Assembly: GCA_007844125.1 (NCBI GenBank)
Contig: CM017567.1
Coordinates: forward strand, 2,764,660-2,828,659
Length of the DNA: 64,000 bases
Reading direction: 5' to 3'
From: Sinonovacula constricta
Lineage: Eukaryota; Mollusca; Bivalvia; Cardiida; Solecurtidae
Shown: in pieces, positions 1 to 13,681 of the stretch
Layout of the letters: every line of letters starts with the position of its first letter
How positions within the stretch are numbered: the first letter of the stretch is position 1
Notes under the pieces: model-generated
The model's database searches: none
Told to the model about the DNA's origin: nothing
What the model saw: only the letters and a program-made list of their open reading frames with translations
Translations under genes and position numbers: made by a program

Positions 1-39
1 TAAATGTGGAAGTTGAGCGCTCTAAGTTGATAACTATTA

Positions 40-2215
40 ATTTCTATAAAATTTACAAGGTTGGAAACAAGGCAAAGAATACAATGCCATCTTTTGGATG
101 TAAAATGTGACGATACAAAGAAGTGAAATTGAAGGCATGTCAAAAGCATCTGCAGCAATAACAAACTGTTAACATCCACATAATTACAATAGTAAATATA
201 ATTTAATAAAACACGAAATAGTTATGGAAGCGCAGAGCAGATGCAAAATGAGCATTTTAAAAACACATCTACTATCATCACTTTAAACTTTATAATAATG
301 TTTCGTAAGAAACAAAGATTTTATTGCAAACGTATGCATCATGTCCCCAGTTTACCTGGACCATTCCTTTTTTAAAAGCCATCCACATTCTCAATTAACA
401 TGGGTTGAACAATAGTTCTATTTAAGCCATTACGGTCTCCAGTTTATGCCTGACGTTCATTGACTGTTCATATAATAAAACATCAAGTTTTGAGTCCCCA
501 AAGTCAATTTAAGTGATCACCACAACTGTGTTTATAATACAGATTTATGCATCAGAACAATGATTGTTTCTGTTCATTACAAATATGGGTACTTTGTCTA
601 ACAAACTAGTCTAGTTTAAATTTGTTTAAGACAGATAACTAAATAAATCCGAAAGGGAAGTTTCACGAAACTTTTATTTTTGTCTTGGTTGTTCAAAGAA
701 CGTAAATTCTGGAAAGTGCAAATGTTCTGATTCGGTTCATTACAAATATGGGTACTTTGTCTAACAAACTAGTTGGTTTTGATATTTTAAGAAAGATAAC
801 TAAATAAATCCGAAAGAGAATATTTTGGGTAGATATTGCTTAGGTGCGCACTCCCGTCATCGAACATGCGCAGAACAAAAATTAATATATCTATATTTGC
901 TTTGCTTTCTTTGTTTCATCAACATGTCCATGAATAGAGAACAACATCCCATATAGGTAAATATTTTCTTAAATCAGACTATAAAACACCGTTCCCATAC
1001 ACGCTTTTCTTTATTTTGTTTATAATGGTGCAATGTAAATTTCGAGATGATTTAATTTATCGTTAAAAGTATTTCCAGTTTTCTTTTTACGGTCATTCAT
1101 AAATAAATTACCTAGTAAACTAAAGCTCTTCCACCAACTCTGAATAGACGCACGCGCGGAAGTTACGGATATTTGACTGTTTTTTTCTGCTTGTATGGTT
1201 TTGCAGCTGTTAGCCAATTGAATGTAGGTATAAGGACATATTATGAAAAACGGTGTTGAACTAGATGAAGACATGTTCAACTTAAACATAGACATGATTA
1301 AGTCACACAACAAGTGTGTGGAAAATGAACGCGTAGAATATGAAAAATGAATGTACTGGGCCGATGACGTAATGCAAAATTGTTGATATATTAAATAATC
1401 TGGTTGATTTGACACTTCAAGTATTGTAGCAAAGCACAAGATTGCGTATGTGTGTAATTTTACATACAATGGGTGTTTATTAAATGTAACATTTATGTCT
1501 TTGTTTCTGTACGTTGCTTATACTCAACCGCTTTTTTCTCTGGTATATGAACATATTGACATTAACAAACAAAAACTGACTCATTTGTATAATACTTTAA
1601 AAATATGAATGCACTACAAGTCCTTTGGCAGATTCGTATTATATCTACATGTATGCACATAGCTTTTATTTGTCCACTTGTATGGCTGACAAGTACTAAC
1701 GGGCATGTCTAGTAAGTTTTAAAATAGTATATACATTGTCATACCTTTTTGTATTCTTCCATAACATGGCAGAACTAGTTTTTTAGAAAGATAAATTATC
1801 AAACTGCGCTAACACTTTAATGAAAAACTTATGGGAATATATGGTTAGAAACACACTTTAACCCTTAGTGTGTACTTCTTAAGTAGTTTCCAATGCATAG
1901 ATGCTTATCTTATCTTACAACTAGATTGATTCAGATGACAACCTGCTAGAAGTGAAATACGTAAATAAGTGAAGGTAAATAAATCAGATGTTCCTTTTTA
2001 TACTTCCCTACGGATCTTTTGATTTTCAATAAAGTACCCAATCAAGTATTTACCATTTTAATAAAGAAGATTGATAATATTTCGTTGCAGAAGGTTTGAA
2101 AAATTGTCAAACCGTGTAAAAAAGCCTGAAAATATTAAGGCTTATACATTTCAAATACAAGCTTCTACACAACTTTAAGGTAAAAACGGCCGCCCAGACA
2201 AAAGCTTACCAATTA
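40..2215. repeat. 2.2-kb dispersed repeat, copy A
   Basis: Nearly collinear with 39998-42388 in direct orientation, from AATTTCTATAAAATTTACAA to CAGACAAAAGCNTACCAATT. It contains an extra ~162-bp tandem duplication (about 573-830), in which the sequence ACAAATATGGGTACTTTGTC occurs twice. A minus-strand frame (1469-1020) is discussed in the findings. No terminal inverted repeats or clear transposase are seen. Confidence 0.85.
573..830. repeat. Tandem duplication (~162 bp) inside copy A
   Basis: The block from TTCATTACAAATATGGG to ATAACTAAATAAATCCGAAA occurs at about 573-655 and again at about 735-815. Copy B has it once (about 40655). Confidence 0.75.
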
Positions 2216-3794
2216 TTTTGTTGAAGTGAACAAAAGCCCCCGATCACGTTTGGAGGGGATTGACAAAACCCAACAATCATTTTAGTAGGAGTGAAATAAG
2301 AGCTCACTCAAAGCTCTTACTAATGCCAGATGATTGTATACCATCAAACTATAACATGACACAGGTTGGAGTGCTTATGCTATTTCTTTTACATTGTGTT
2401 TGGTAAATACTTCAACACTATACAAAAACATTAACAAATACTTATAGACAAAAATCTGGATCAATAGAACACATATTTACGAAAGAGTCTAATAGTAAAT
2501 TAAATATAGCAGTGATTTAATCTGAAAATAAAATGACTTACATGCCTTGGATTTAAAGCGACCTTAACGTTTCGGTTTTAACGAACACTTTCCGCTTTCC
2601 GCTGTACCATCCAAACCCTAAAACAAATAACGAACCACAGCCTATTGCTGACTTCCACAAATCGTCATTGTTACACACATGGCGTTGACATATTCAATAG
2701 TTATAATTAGGCTTTACAACTACCAAATTTAAACCCACCGCGGAAGTAAATATACTACCATGTGTACTTATCCTAAGCTACAGCACAGTGGTTAATACGC
2801 TTGAGGCCATTTATTGCCTTAACTATTGCTAAGTAGTTAAGCGTTTATGCATGACGTTGGTTCGTCTCGTCGTCTCTAAATATGCCCTCATTTATAAAAT
2901 CAGCCAATTAAGCAAGATTATCAAGTTTAACCACCAGCTAGTTTGATCGGACCTTTACAAATATAATTGTTTTGTTTGAGTCTTAAGTATTTAATCAATT
3001 TAAGTTTAACAAAGTTCTTCAATAGTAACATTTGAATGGCCTTTATATTATAACTACGATAAGTGTTATTAACATTTATATTTTGTACACAAACTGCTGA
3101 TTTTGTACATATAATCACTTTTCACATTTATAAATACTACAGGTTGTATTGTGGATATTGTGTTTACACATTCAATGACATAAAGACACGTGACGTGCGA
3201 CGAATAATGATCTGAAAGAATATCAATATTTCGTAACTAATATTTAGTCATTACGTAGCTTATACGGTCTGTTTAGGCCTCGGCTCATATGTATTGAAAA
3301 CATTTATGGATCAACACCTATCATCTAATGGAATACACTTGCTTAACATGATACTAGTATTGTCGTAACGTTTTTCCTACACGCGTGTATTAACAAATAT
3401 AAAATATAAAATGCATGGTTTTCTTTGCAATGATACGAACCTACAACGCTAATATATCCAATGGATTTATGGTAGTACAATAAAAGTCCATATGCTGGGC
3501 GGCGGCGGTGTTAATTGTGTGTTTCTTGTTTATTCATTCTGTTTTGAGGTATGATAGCAATGGTGTATGATTAACCGGTCTGTAAATAAACGAATGCTAT
3601 GGAAATGTCTCGGAATGTCCCTATGTAAGTTGCAAATGTGTCGATATTTACTGACCACAGAGATCTGTATTCTGCGTGTTCGTAGTATTAGATAAAATTG
3701 TTTAATAAACCTGTAAACTGTACAAGACTTGTTTATACTGAACGGATGTTGATTTTAAGTTACTTAATCATAATAATATCTGAATAACATCTCA
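2216..3794. other. Gene-free AT-rich DNA
   Basis: No gene or strong repeat seen. The sequence around 2738-2790 (CGCGGAAGTAAATATA...GTGTACT) has a short weak match near 46478-46530. Confidence 0.5.
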
Positions 3795-4445
3795 ATTAGA
3801 TAAATATTTTCTTAAATAAGCCTATAAAACAGCATTCCCATAGACGTTCTTCTTTATATTGTTTATAATGGTGCAATGTAAATTTCACGATGATTTAATC
3901 TATCGTTGAAAGTAGGTCCAATGTTGTTTTTACGGTCATGCATGAATAATGAACGGAGTAAAATAAAGCTTCTCCACCAACCCTGAGTAGACGCACAAGC
4001 GAAAGCTACGGATATTTGAATGCTTTTTTCTGTATGCACATTTTTGCAGTTGATAGCTGATTGCATATAGTTTGAAGGACATACAATGAGAAAAAACAAA
4101 CAACGGTGTTGAGCTAAATTAATTCGGATTAAACATAGACATGGTTAAGTCACACTAAATTCGTGTGGAAAATGAAAAGTGTTGAATATAAAGAACTAAA
4201 TTTACCAGGTCTATGACGTAACGTAAAATTGTTAATATATTTAATAAACTGGTTAATTTCACATTTTAAATCTTGCTGCAAAGCAAAAGATTGGGTAAAA
4301 TGTAATTTTACAAACAATACGATATAGTGTGTTTATTAAATGAAACAAAGCATGCGGTCAATGTAACATTTATGTCTTTGTTTCATTTGGTTGCTTATAC
4401 TCAACCACACCTTTTCTTGGTATGTGAACAAATTGACATTAATTG
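3795..4445. repeat. 2.2-kb dispersed repeat, partial copy C
   Basis: Homologous to about 955-1575 of copy A at visibly lower identity, same orientation. Begins GATAAATATTTTCTTAAATA and is lost about where the LINE relic starts. A gapless ~240-nt stretch keeps the same minus-strand open frame as copy A. Confidence 0.75.
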
Positions 4446-4494
4446 TCTAAGTGAACAAAACAGTTAATCTCCCATTTAGTCTGATAAAGTGGTC

Positions 4495-6470
4495 AAAGGT
4501 AGATGATCATTGCTGTGTCAAATATGATGAAGAATTAAAGAGGGCGCTTATTTACATCGCCATACAGAAACATACTAATGATGACGTCCATATAAATAAT
4601 CTCTATCAACACATAGCGGACTGAATTTCACATGCGTCCGAAATGCACATTCCATCAACCCGATATCGTTTATATCTTAAGCCTTATTGGGGTATCGAAC
4701 TAAAACGTCATCATGGTCAAATGAAAGCCAAACGACATAATTGAGATAGAGGATGGCGTGTTCGCAGAATCATTCAATCAATAGAAGCTAGTAAAACGTA
4801 CTGTTAGGCGTCGTCATCATTTCGAGGCTAGAAAATTCATGCGTAAACCATTTGACGATATTGACTATGCTACAACAATAAATAGCTCGCTATTTTGGAA
4901 CGTTTGCAATCTAAGTCGAGACGTAGAACATCTTCTGTAGGTGGTAAATTAACTTTTAATAACAAAACTTATCGTGATCCTAGCAAAATCACCCAGGCAT
5001 GGGATAGTTATTTCGCCGACCTATAGTGGCACAGACCATGACGATTATGATCCGACATTTTATAACCACATTTTATAATCACGTGACATCGAGCGTTCAG
5101 CGTGTAAGATCATCAAGTGATCTTACTGAAAATGTTAACCCACTATCTAAATTAGAGGCCGATGAAGACATTAGACAGTTACATTTTGGCAAAGCATGTG
5201 GATTAAATGGTGTGTATGCCGATCACATTATATATGGCGGCGCAAACGTCTTACAAACTTCTTCAACTTTATTTTAAATTACATACTCTTCAAAACCTTA
5301 AAATTACATTTTATTACAATATTCTGAAAAGGTTAAAAGAAAAGGACAGAATCAAATAGCTATAGAATCATAACTCTACTTCCTCAATTTTAAAACTATA
5401 TGAGTCTATTATTTTATGTGGACTTAAACGAGAGATGACTTTTAAAATGCATCCGCTACAAGGTGGCTTTCATAAAAAAATTGTGGGATGTATAATGACC
5501 CTATACGTTCCTAAGGAAAGCATTGATGATTGCATGGATAATAAAGGCATATTATATGCTTATTTCTTAGAAAGTAGACACGCATTTGACAGAGTCTGGC
5601 ATGATGGTTTATTTTACAAATTACATCAGGCCAGCATCTCTCATCAGCTTTGGCTTAACTTGGTCTAACTGATTACTGGTATGTATAGCTGTGTCCTTCA
5701 TAGAGGCCATATGTCACTGGCGTTCTCTATCAAACAATCTTCTAGAGAAGGCGGTCTGTGTTTAAGTTTTTTTATTTTCAATTTAAATTTGATTGTAGAA
5801 ATAGTACGCACGGGATTTATTGTACCTCTACCGTAGCCGATAATATATTTTTGCTATTTCTGTCAGTAAAACGATTACAGCACATGATTGATACGTGCTG
5901 TCAGTATTCAAGAAGATGGCGAAATCAATACAATCCCGCAAAATGTGGCATTATGGTATTTAACAAAAGCACAAAGCTTGGAACTAAAACATAATGTCGT
6001 TATTAGGTATAGTATAGATGCCATGAATGAAGATGGAAAATCACATAGGTATAACTTTATTCAAAAATATGAGATCGCGGGGAAAAGATCAATAGACTAG
6101 TAACTTACGAAACACTTTTTAGATACAATAAATTGTTCCTCCGTTGATATAATCCACTTAAATCCACTTACCTGGAAACTATATACAGTATATAGTGCAG
6201 TACTGCCCTGGGCACTCTACGGTACTGTGCGTATTTATGGTCTAACTGATCGCGAGATCACCAGACTAGAGCGTGCCCATCACTTATGCATTAAATCCAT
6301 GCAAGGTTTGTCTATAACCACTCGTTCGGATATTGCACCGAATATATTATCATTTAATCAATTTTAAATGATTATGAATGCTGTGGCTTTTAATAACTCA
6401 CCATGTTACTTTTTGTCAAAATTGTGTACTTACGTTTACGCTCCCTAGTGATGTGTTTACAGGCTGAATG
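4495..6470 (+). mobile_element. Degenerate non-LTR (LINE-type) retrotransposon, reverse transcriptase relic
   Basis: Broken plus-strand frames follow the order of a LINE ORF2. The pre-RT linker (about 4520-4990) reads SLFWKRLQSKSRRR and KITQAWDSYFADLY. RT start (about 5100-5220) is IRQLHFGKACGLNGVYADHI. RT core (about 5435-5665) has LYAYFLESRHAFDRVWHDGL. The YADD region is altered to VADNIFLL (about 5835-5860), followed by YSRRWRNQYNPAKCGIMVFN. A post-RT part (about 6190-6330) has REITRLERAHHLCIKSMQGL. Several stops and frameshifts show it is dead. No clear 5' end or tail was found. Confidence 0.85.
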
Positions 6471-7137
6471 AAGAAGACTTATGGCGTTGAAACACCAAAT
6501 ATAAACTTACATGCAGCAGAAGTATAAATTGTAACCATTAATAAACGCCATACTTTGAACTTTGTATCAGTTGCATTTATTACATATTACTTTTTAGAAA
6601 CATTCGTTTTCTTGCAATTAAATATCCCTTTTCGCATAAACCTCCCAACGCAGATAGTATGTTGTTTTTGTACCCACGTATATAGACCACTGAGACTTTT
6701 GAGCACACACTGATATGTCACCCGAACACAGAGTAAAATACGCGCAATAAACGTCTACATAGAAACGAAACTATTGCGCTATTGAAAAACAATGCGGAAC
6801 TAAAATATACCGCAGTGAATAATCGTATAAAATCCCATACCCCCATACGTACATTTGACAATAATTTCCGCACCATATATGCTAGGCGTATAAATATACA
6901 TGCTCATACCTAATGGTTTCGCCTTTAAACGTTAAACATTTACGGAATGAAGTTAAAAAGATGATGCACAGCTTTTGACGTTAGCTAAACTTGTTGTGAA
7001 ATATATGTACATTTATATTGCATGCGCTTACCCTACACCAGTTGTAAAAGCTAAAATGAACATAGAAAACATACCCATAGTCACAGTATTAATATACGAC
7101 ATGCGTATCTAAGTGCTTCGGTATTTATCACTATCAT

Positions 7138-8962
7138 AAGGAAGGGGAAGCAGCTAAATGGGAATCATAAGGTATAGTAGCAAGCGAAGGAGGATCAGCA
7201 GGCTGGTTAGAAGTAGGAGGAGTAGTTTGAAAAGAAGTAGCAGGAAAAGGAGTAGAGTAGAAGGAAAATAAGTAGCAGGAAAAGGAGTAGCAGCAAATGG
7301 AGGAGCAGGAAAGGGAGAAGCAGCAAAAGGAGTAGCAGGAAATGGATTAGCAGCAGAAGGAGTAGCAGCAAAAAAGATTAGCAGCAAAAGGAGTAGCAGC
7401 AAAAGAAGTAGCATCAAAAGGAGAAAACAGGAAAGGGCCTAGCAGCAAAATGAGTAGCAGCAAAAGAAGTAGCAGGGAAGGGAGTAGAAGCAAAAGGAGT
7501 AGCAGAAGAGGGAGTAGCAGCAAAATGAGAAGCAGCAAAAGGAGTAGCAGGAAAATGAGTAGCAGGAAAAGGAGTAGCAGGAAAGGGAGTAGCAGCAAAA
7601 GGAGTAGCAGGAAACGGAGTAGCAGCAAAAGGAGTAGCAGGAAAGGGAGTAGCACCAAAGGAGTAGCAGGAAAAGGAGTAGCAGGAAAAGAAGTAGCAGG
7701 AAAAGAAGTACCAGGAAAACTAGTAGCAGGAAAACGAGTAGCAGGAAAGGGAGTAGCAGCAAAAGGAGTAGCAGGAAACGGAGAAGCAGCAAAATAAGTA
7801 GCAGGAAAAGAAGTACCAGGAAAACTAGTAGCAGCAAAAGGAGTAGCAGAAAAGGTAGTAGCAGCAAAATAACTAGCAGGAAGGGAGTAGCAGCAAAGGA
7901 TTAGCAGGAAAAGGATTAGCAGGAAAAGTAGCAGCAGGAAAAGGAGTATCAGCAAATGGCGTACAAGGAAAAGGAGTAGCAGGAAAGGGAGTAGCAGCAA
8001 ATGGAGTAGCAGGAAAGGGAATAGCAGCAAAAGAAGTAGCAGGAAAAGAAGTAGCAACAAAAGGAGTAGCAGGTAAGGCATAGCAGTGAAGGAGTAGCAG
8101 GAGAAGGAGTAGCAAGGAAGGAGAAGCAGGAAAAGGAGTAGCAGCAAAAGGAGTAGCAGGAAAAGGAGTAGCAGCAAAAGGAGTAGCAGGTAAGAAATAG
8201 CAGTGAAGGAGTAGCAAGGAAGGAGTAGCAGGAAAAGGAGTAGCAGGAAAAGGAACAGCAAGGAAGGAGAAGCAGGAAAAGGGGATTGAGACGAAACAGA
8301 AGAATGATAAGTAGAAGCAGCAAACGGATCATACGTAGGATCAGTACCAGGAAAGAGTAAATGGAGAAGGAGTAGCAGGGAATTAGTATCAGGGAAAGAT
8401 TAGCAGAAGACTGAGTAGCAGGGAAAGGAGTAGCAGGAAAAGTAGTAGCATTGAAAAAAGTATCAGAGAAGGAGTAGCAGGGAAAGAAGTAGCAAAGAAG
8501 GAGTAGCAGGCAAAGAATAGCAGGAGAAGGAGTAGCAGGAGAAGGAGTAGCAAGGAAGGAGAAGCAGGAGAATAAGAAGCAAGAAAAGAGCACCAGGAGA
8601 AGGAGTAGCAAGTAAGGAGAAGCAGGAGAAGGAGTAGCAAGTAAGGAGTAGCAAGGAAAGAGTAGCAGGAGAAGGAGTGGCAGGAGAAGGTGTAGCAGGA
8701 GAAGGAGTAGCAGGAGAAGGAGTAGCAAGGAAGGAGTAGCAGGAAAATTAGTAGCAGCAAAAAGAGTAGCAGGAAAAGGAGTAGCAGCACAAGGAGTAGC
8801 AGGTAAGGAATAGCAGTGAAGGAGTAGCAGGAAAAGGAGTAGCAAGGAAGGAGTAGCAGGAGAAAGAGTAGCAAGGAAGGAGTAGCAGGGAAGGAGTAGC
8901 AAGGAAGTAGTAGCCTGTGAGAAAAAGCAGAAGAATGAGTTGCAGAAAAGGAGTAGCAGTTA
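7138..8962. repeat. 1.8-kb minisatellite, 15-bp unit GGAGTAGCAGGAAAA
   Basis: More than 100 diverged copies of a 15-bp unit (GGAGTAGCAGSAAAR with GAAGTA and AAGGA variants). Because 15 is divisible by 3 and the unit rarely makes a stop, several 100-300 codon open frames run through both strands (Leu/Phe/Pro/Ala-rich on minus; Gly-Val-Ala-Gly-Lys or Arg-Ser-Ser on plus). I treat these as by-products, not genes. Confidence 0.92.
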
Positions 8963-10283
8963 TAAATGATTTCAAAATTGAATTTCGAATGCAACGTTCT
9001 TGTATTTGCATGTGTTAAAGGCATTGAAGAGGTAAATTTTACACCATACTGAGAATATTCGTTAGCCATTTAGTTACAGCGCTATCCCAGTGGAAAAGGT
9101 CGTAAACCAATACGTACCGTTTGATGCTTTATGGGCTTAATAAGCTGGCATTGTTTAGCAAGACTATAATCCCGATCTCTTCCATGAGACCATTGCAGCC
9201 TCAGGTGGTGTCCAGCTAGGTAGACCCATCCGTCTAACACTCTCCCTGAACTTCCTACTATGCAGCCAAATAAGCATGGTGTTGACACATTTCCATTTTC
9301 AATGCCTTTCACTTTGGATATTCTCATAGCTTGTCAGGATTGAGATAATCAAGGGTACACACAACACAATTAATGTTAAATGACTACATGTATATTAAAA
9401 GTGTACATGAGGGAAATATATCATTGCACCTTGAAGCCACAATAACTATCAAAGGCATATCTTCTTTAGCAGTGGTAAGTGATATATGTTCTTTTAAACA
9501 ATGCTGCGAACCTTATTTGTGTCGATTTGAGAGCTTACTAATACTATCTAAAATGTGTAGTCAAATACATAAATGCAATAAAAGCAAAATTAAAAAGAAA
9601 CTTTTTTGTATGATTCGAACCAATGCCCTCTGGTATTGCTGCCCAACGTCTTGGTAAATGCTTCTTTTAAGGTATTTTTTATTTATTACGATTAGAATAA
9701 TCTTGTATGCACATGTTGCCATTAATGAATAATACTTTATGATTTTGGCCAGTTTCAATCGAGCTAATTGGAGCTGGAGCGCGACGTCTATATATGGAAT
9801 GCTCCTTGAAATTTGCACATGGGGATCGTAAGTATTTTCGGACTTTCTAACCCTAATAAAATACGGGTCCTAATTCGGTGTATGGTGTTTTATTTTATTT
9901 AATCAATTTCATATTTGTGTCTGTGTCACTTTAATGCACACATGGCAGAACACGGGAAATTTGTGGTTGATTTCTTTTTGTTATTAAAATTTCTAAAATT
10001 TAACGTAAATGTACCTACTCTATATGTCCTTACTTACGAAAGTAGAAAGTATTGCTCTTCAGTACCTCCTTCGATGTTCGGTTTTCATGTTAACGAACTG
10101 CCATTATCTATTAACAACGAAACAGTACATAGCCAGACAAAGCCTTTTCTGAACGGTCCATTAAGCATTTAGGGTAAAATCTGACTTTAGATGCAATTTT
10201 TACGCAACATATGTTGTATGGTCCGCGCAAGTCTAAAAAATAGTATTTTATGTGCTGCCAGCGTGCATGAATTTGTTTTATAG

Positions 10284-10540
10284 TATTTGTGAAGTGTTCG
10301 CGGTCAAAAGATTATGTTTTGGGACTCAGGATTGGAAGGTTTCAAATTCAAACCCTAGCGCTGTCGCAATAAGTTTTCAAAAGAGTATTAATAAAGATTC
10401 GGGCGTTTAATTCAATTGCAGCACACGAAGAAAGCATTGATAAAATACTTGAAGTGTTTGTGGTTAAGAAGGTTATGGTCTCGGGATCTAAGTCAAGCCC
10501 TAGACCAATTATGAAAAGTTTTCAAAAAAGATCTCATTAA
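10284..10540. repeat. Diverged tandem pair (~150 bp)
   Basis: GAAGTGTTCGCGGTCAAAAG...AACCCTAG...AAGTTTTCAAAAGAG (from about 10290) recurs as GAAGTGTTTGTGGTTAAGAA...AGCCCTAG...AAGTTTTCAAAAAAG (from about 10450). The GTGGTTAAGAAGGTT...GGGATC and CAAGCCCTAG parts recall tRNA-derived SINE heads, but the boxes are too decayed to name. Confidence 0.55.
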
Positions 10541-10633
10541 CGATTTGGATTATCATTAAAGAAACTTTTGAAATCCACCAAGAAAGCATTTATAACATGA
10601 TCGAAGTCTTCTTGGTCCCTTAACAGCAACTAG

Positions 10634-10712
10634 TTTAAGTTATATTATCAATGTTAGTTTTTTGTGTTATTAATTACACACAAAACTAACATTGATCATA
10701 TAACTTAAACTT
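10634..10712. repeat. Snap-back inverted repeat, ~32-bp stem
   Basis: TTTAAGTTATATTATCAATG... is followed, after a loop of about 12 nt, by its reverse complement ...CATTGATCATATAACTTAAA. There is one mismatch and a 2-nt T-run bulge. It may be a fold-back element or a MITE remnant. Confidence 0.85.
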
Positions 10713-12572
10713 ATTATCAACCACGGTAACACATACTTACGTAATGACATTGCTTTCTTACAACATGAGATCCATCAGGATTCAAGATAGCGCGGTGTTT
10801 ACTGTTTCTCTTAGTTTGTCTTCATACATTTTTCACTTTAAATATGTAAAGTAGGTTAAGTTTAGGAAATAATAAACAATTTCTTTGTATACATAACGCC
10901 GATTCAAAAATGCGTCCATACAAAAATAACTTAAAATAAACAATACGATACTGAGAAAGATAAAGTATATTGTGTTCCAGAAAAATACTATATAAACATT
11001 AATTATTTGTGAAATCTGAGGCAATTTCTGCTTGTACACTTTAGTTTTTTTAGTTAATTCTAGTAATTTGGGCATTTTTTTTCATCCACATACGTAACAT
11101 CTTGGAAAACCTATTAAATGGTGTCAGATTTTGCATTTTATTTTGTTTTAAAACATTATATGGTCTCAGGAATGTACGTTTTGCATACTTTTTGTCCAGA
11201 ATTATAGTATACTGAACATTTTCAAATAAAAACTATAACGTTTTGTGTCTTTAATACTTGTTCCCATATTGCTTTAACCTGTTTTCGAGTCGCCTTTGAT
11301 GCTTCGCATAAACGACTTTTATTTGTCGATATTGGGACTGATGTTGTGCTCAGGGTGTGTGCGATCGCTGTCGTTATAGCCAACCTTCTTTATTCGACGG
11401 AAATGTTATGGTATAAGAAATATTTGGGGTAGGGCGGGCGTCAACAAAAGTATCATAATATGCTTTTATCCCCAGACTTTCGTCAAACAGAAGCTATCGG
11501 GAAGCAAACAGATTAACAGGAATCGTTTAGCAGAGTAAATTAATTAATTTTTGATATTCGGGTTGTGTAAATTTGTTACGAAAAATCCACATAGTTATAC
11601 TGAATATATAAATGGAAGGGTGGGTTAGCATACAAATAAATGCTAAATGCATTTAGGATTCTTACAAGGGCTGCATAGTTGTTTTAAACATCAATTTAAT
11701 GAAAATAACAGTGACTGTAAACGATGCAAGACAAAATACGATATCATTTTTATTAATAAACCCAAATAGCTGTTAATTAGCAAAATTAAAGAAACAAATA
11801 ATTTCAACAAAATGGATTTCATTAAAATACGGAATGACGAAGGCAATACAATTACTAGCAATCATGTCCTTATTGTGCAAACCTGTAAATGGATATTATG
11901 GTGCACTCTTAAACAAAGTTGTCAACAATAAGTAGCACTAAGGAGAAAACAACAATATGAAGCTCAAATTTATGTTCTATATTATATAAACAAATGACAC
12001 AAATTTAAGTCTGTAAACAGTCAATATTGTTTATATCAACATGTGGTTAGAAAACGACAGAAATTTTGGAATGTTTAAATACCTACTCAATTTAAAGCAT
12101 TACACACAAAATTAGTTTTCTGGTTCCTTTTGTGCGCATAAAGAAAAAGTCTACAAACTTAAAGATTATGATATTTAGGCTAATGGATGGAAAAATTCAG
12201 TATAGAATCAATGAATATTTAACTGACGGCAAAAATAAAATAAATGCAATACTTAAACAAGCACTACGGCAAATAATGTTCTGTGACTATGGGGATACGG
12301 TAAGAAACACTGTCTACCAAACTGCATGCAAAATATACAGACGTAACATAAGAAACAAATCGAAACATTTTTAAACACGCCAACGTGAACTTAACTGACA
12401 CGTGGGCTCCATAGGAACGCTAAAACTAAGAAGATGAAAATTGTGAGGAATAAAAGGAAATATTAAATACTATAAGAATATATAACAACAAATAGACATT
12501 AATGTAAGCATGTTGAGCTGATCTTATATTCAACTGATTAGGCATTTTCATGCTATTTATTAATAATTCTCC

Positions 12573-12574
<2 letters not shown>

Positions 12575-12627
<53 letters not shown>
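12575..12627. repeat. (CT)n microsatellite
   Basis: About 53 nt of CT with one interruption. Confidence 0.95.
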
Positions 12628-13675
12628 CCACATATTAACTATTTATGTTCTTTAATTTATGATGTTTTTAAAAACGTGCTTTCTCTTTAAGTAAAATTCC
12701 TACATTGATTATCATTTTGGTTTATAATTTAATCATAGGAAACACAAAACACATTTTGAAAACAAACAACAACAACAAATAAAACAGTAAAATTAAAACT
12801 ATAAAATATAAAATATAAAACTGTTATAATATGTTCAAAACGTTAAAATATAATTATCTTTCACAAAGATAAAGGCAATTTATTAAGACACAATGTGTTT
12901 GGATTACATGAACGAAAAGTCCAATAAAAATAAAAAGGAACAATTGCAATAATACAGCGCAGATTTAACGTAACGATTAACAACTAGAACAACTCTAAGT
13001 AGTTTTCATTTGTACAATGGTCGTTTAAAAGCAATGTTTAAATTTTAAATAATTGCATTCTTAAGATTATCTTGCAAAAAAAATCCTTACATCAATGCTC
13101 AGCTAAACTTGTTTTCCCCATATTTCCCTCGCGTTTGTTGTGCTTCCCTTCATTTGACCAAGTGCATTTTCCATGATTTTATTCGACAATTTCAAATTGG
13201 TTGACAAACGTTTTTACGATACTGACAGAATAAAAGGCTGAAAAATAGCTTGAACACGACAAATACGATCTGTATCGTCAAAAGCATGAACATAATTAGC
13301 TACAGCACAAATATTTTGTCGAATTGTTGATGCGAAATACATAACGGAAAAGTAAACTCATTTACCATTTACGTGGCATCAATTCCTTATCCGTTTATCG
13401 AATCTTAATTGAGCAGAATTTTAAAGAAATTATATGTTACACGGGTCTTTCAATATATGATTCAGGAGGACAACCGGTACTGGGTTTGCATTGACAGTAC
13501 AATGTGTCAACACAATACTGAACTACGAGTATGTGTGACATTGTTAAAGGGATTAAAGACACGGAAACTTTGCTGACAATAAAAAGTTCAACACAAATAC
13601 ACTAAGCATGCATTTTTTTAATTTATTTACAAACATCAAGTATAATTATGGACAAGTATTGATGAAAATGATTGA

Positions 13676-13681
13676 TTTATT
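13676..13681 (-). promoter_or_regulatory. Candidate poly(A) signal of the PTP receptor gene
   Basis: AATAAA on the minus strand about 290 nt after the stop codon; another lies at about 13622-13627. AATAAA is frequent by chance in AT-rich DNA, so this is only a candidate. Confidence 0.3.

Larger units (their letters stand above)
8963..13675. other. Intergenic DNA downstream of the PTP gene
   Basis: Apart from the tandem pair, the hairpin and the CT tract listed separately, no gene is recognised. An 80-codon hydrophobic frame (11075-10833, minus) is AT-driven and unsupported. Confidence 0.5.

Noticed and set aside
7154..8902. Several 100-317-codon Leu/Phe/Ser/Cys/Tyr-rich frames
   Set aside because: Direct products of the 15-bp minisatellite, present in every phase and on both strands.
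9600..9660. tRNA-like GGTTCGAATC on the minus strand
   Set aside because: Only a B-box-like match. There is no convincing A box or cloverleaf.
10833..11075. 80-codon hydrophobic frame resembling a membrane protein
   Set aside because: AT-rich Ile/Phe/Tyr composition expected by chance; no homology, no splice context.
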